Source: Sphingomonas paucimobilis
Lineage (GTDB): Bacteria > Pseudomonadota > Alphaproteobacteria > Sphingomonadales > Sphingomonadaceae
Direction: 5' to 3'
NCBI GenBank assembly: GCA_945860425.1
Contig: CAMAQU010000019.1
Location: forward strand, 1 to 14,517
DNA: 14,517 bases
Shown: piece by piece, positions 13,721 through 14,517 of the stretch
Position numbering within the stretch: the stretch's first letter is position 1
Layout of the letters: every line of letters begins with the position of its first letter
Program-made: the position numbers and the translations under genes
Notes under the pieces: generated by a model
What the model was told of the DNA's origin: nothing
What the model saw: the letters and a program-made list of their open reading frames with translations, nothing else
Databases searched by the model: none

Positions 13721-14517
13721 ATGGATCAGTCGCTATTTTCTTGGGAGCCGGACCCGCAATCTGGGATCCGCCAACGCTTTGTGCGGGCCAATGGGATTGA
13801 TTTTGAACTGGCCGAGGCGGGCGATGCCGGGTCGCGCAAGCTGGCTTTATGCCTCCACGGCTTTCCCGAACTCAATTATAGCTGGCGGTTCCAGATGCCG
13901 ATGCTGGCAGACCAAGGCTGGCGTGTGTGGGCGCCCAATTTGCGTGGCTATGGCGCGACCAGCCAGCCCAAGGGCGCGCGATCCTATGGTTTGGATCATC
14001 TCACCAATGATGTCGGTGCCTTGATTGACGCGGCAGCAGCAGAAAGCGCGGTGGATGAGGTGCTGCTCATCGCGCATGATTGGGGGGCAATTATCGCTTG
14101 GGCCTTCGCGATCCTAAATGGCAAGGCGGCACGGCCCCGGCCCGTCATCCGGCTGGTCATCATGAATGTGCCGCACCCCAAGGTGTTTCAACGGGAATTG
14201 CGGCGCTGGCGGCAGCTGAAGAAAAGCTGGTATGTCTATTTCTTCCAACTGCCCCGAGTGCCCGAACGCTTTATGGGGGGCGATGATGCCGCGGGCATTC
14301 GCCGCGCCTTTCATGGCATGGCCGTGGACAAGAGCCGCTTTGGCCCAGAGGTGCTGGATGTCTATGCCGCCGCCGCCCAGCGGCCCGGCGCTTTGACCGC
14401 GATGATCAATTATTACCGCGCGTTCATCCGTTACCCTTGGGCTGTCCGGCTTGGCGATGCGCGCATTGAGATCCCCACCCTGATGATCTGGGGGGAGGAG
14501 GACGCAGCACTCGATAT
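13721..14517 (+). CDS. Alpha/beta hydrolase, epoxide hydrolase-like (3' end beyond window)
   Basis: The first 265 codons are present and open to the window edge. The protein has the oxyanion-hole motif HGFPE at 46-50, the RGYGATS block typical of epoxide hydrolases and haloalkane dehalogenases around 75-81, and an aspartate nucleophile, Asp120 in IAHDWGA. It also has a cap region with tandem tyrosines in NYYRAF and the acid-loop block LMIWGEEDAALD near the end. An aspartate nucleophile in HDWG favours epoxide hydrolase or dehalogenase chemistry over esterase chemistry; the substrate is unknown. The catalytic histidine lies outside the window. The ATG at 13721 follows AAGGGGG (13705-13711) with nine bases between. 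Its leader overlaps the proposed leftward small RNA and its promoter. Confidence 0.85.
   Translation, partial: MDQSLFSWEPDPQSGIRQRFVRANGIDFELAEAGDAGSRKLALCLHGFPELNYSWRFQMPMLADQGWRVWAPNLRGYGATSQPKGARSYGLDHLTNDVGALIDAAAAESAVDEVLLIAHDWGAIIAWAFAILNGKAARPRPVIRLVIMNVPHPKVFQRELRRWRQLKKSWYVYFFQLPRVPERFMGGDDAAGIRRAFHGMAVDKSRFGPEVLDVYAAAAQRPGALTAMINYYRAFIRYPWAVRLGDARIEIPTLMIWGEEDAALD

Overview
The window reads as a chromosomal segment of an alphaproteobacterium, most likely a sphingomonad (Sphingopyxis/Sphingorhabdus-like). This rests on the GC-rich, densely packed genes, the E2-E3 pair of the pyruvate dehydrogenase complex, several secreted or cytosolic amidohydrolases, and generally sphingomonad-like protein sequences. 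That assignment is inference from gene content, with no 16S or marker phylogeny. I see no rRNA, tRNA, insertion sequence, integrase or CRISPR array.

Layout. Positions 1-1966 (leftward) hold an N-acyl-D-amino-acid deacylase-like amidohydrolase followed by the start of an adrenodoxin-reductase-type ferredoxin-NADP reductase. A divergent 217-bp spacer with a perfect DnaA-box 9-mer leads rightward to a short PilZ-like gene (2184-2519). Positions 2529-7222 form a leftward cluster read in the order pdhC (E2), lpdA (E3), a secreted prolidase-like amidohydrolase and a PAP2 phosphatase. Three of these genes abut or overlap at TAA-C-ATG and TGATG junctions, and there is a GC-rich hairpin with pseudoknot potential just after lpdA. 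Divergent from pdhC, across a spacer with a perfect dyad, is a universal-stress-protein gene (7351-7806). It converges with a 4-bp stop overlap on a leftward three-gene unit: RluA-type pseudouridine synthase, arfB and msrC (9341 to 7803). Upstream lie a small membrane protein (9390-9584) and a 630-residue DUF3604 lipoprotein (9717-11609).

The right end (11692 onward) is rightward: a HAD hydrolase, the transporter PnuC and a NadR-type nicotinamide-riboside kinase, tightly packed like an operon, which together look like an NAD-precursor uptake and trapping module. After a 263-bp spacer comes an epoxide-hydrolase-like alpha/beta hydrolase that runs off the window.

The most unusual non-coding signal is in that spacer. 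It contains a strong intrinsic terminator pointing leftward although both flanking genes run rightward. Upstream of it, on the leftward strand, are a GNRA-capped hairpin, a C-rich anti-Shine-Dalgarno-like stretch and a plausible promoter, so I propose an undescribed small RNA of about 120 nt. The rest of the window is mainly ordinary housekeeping and catabolic coding sequence.
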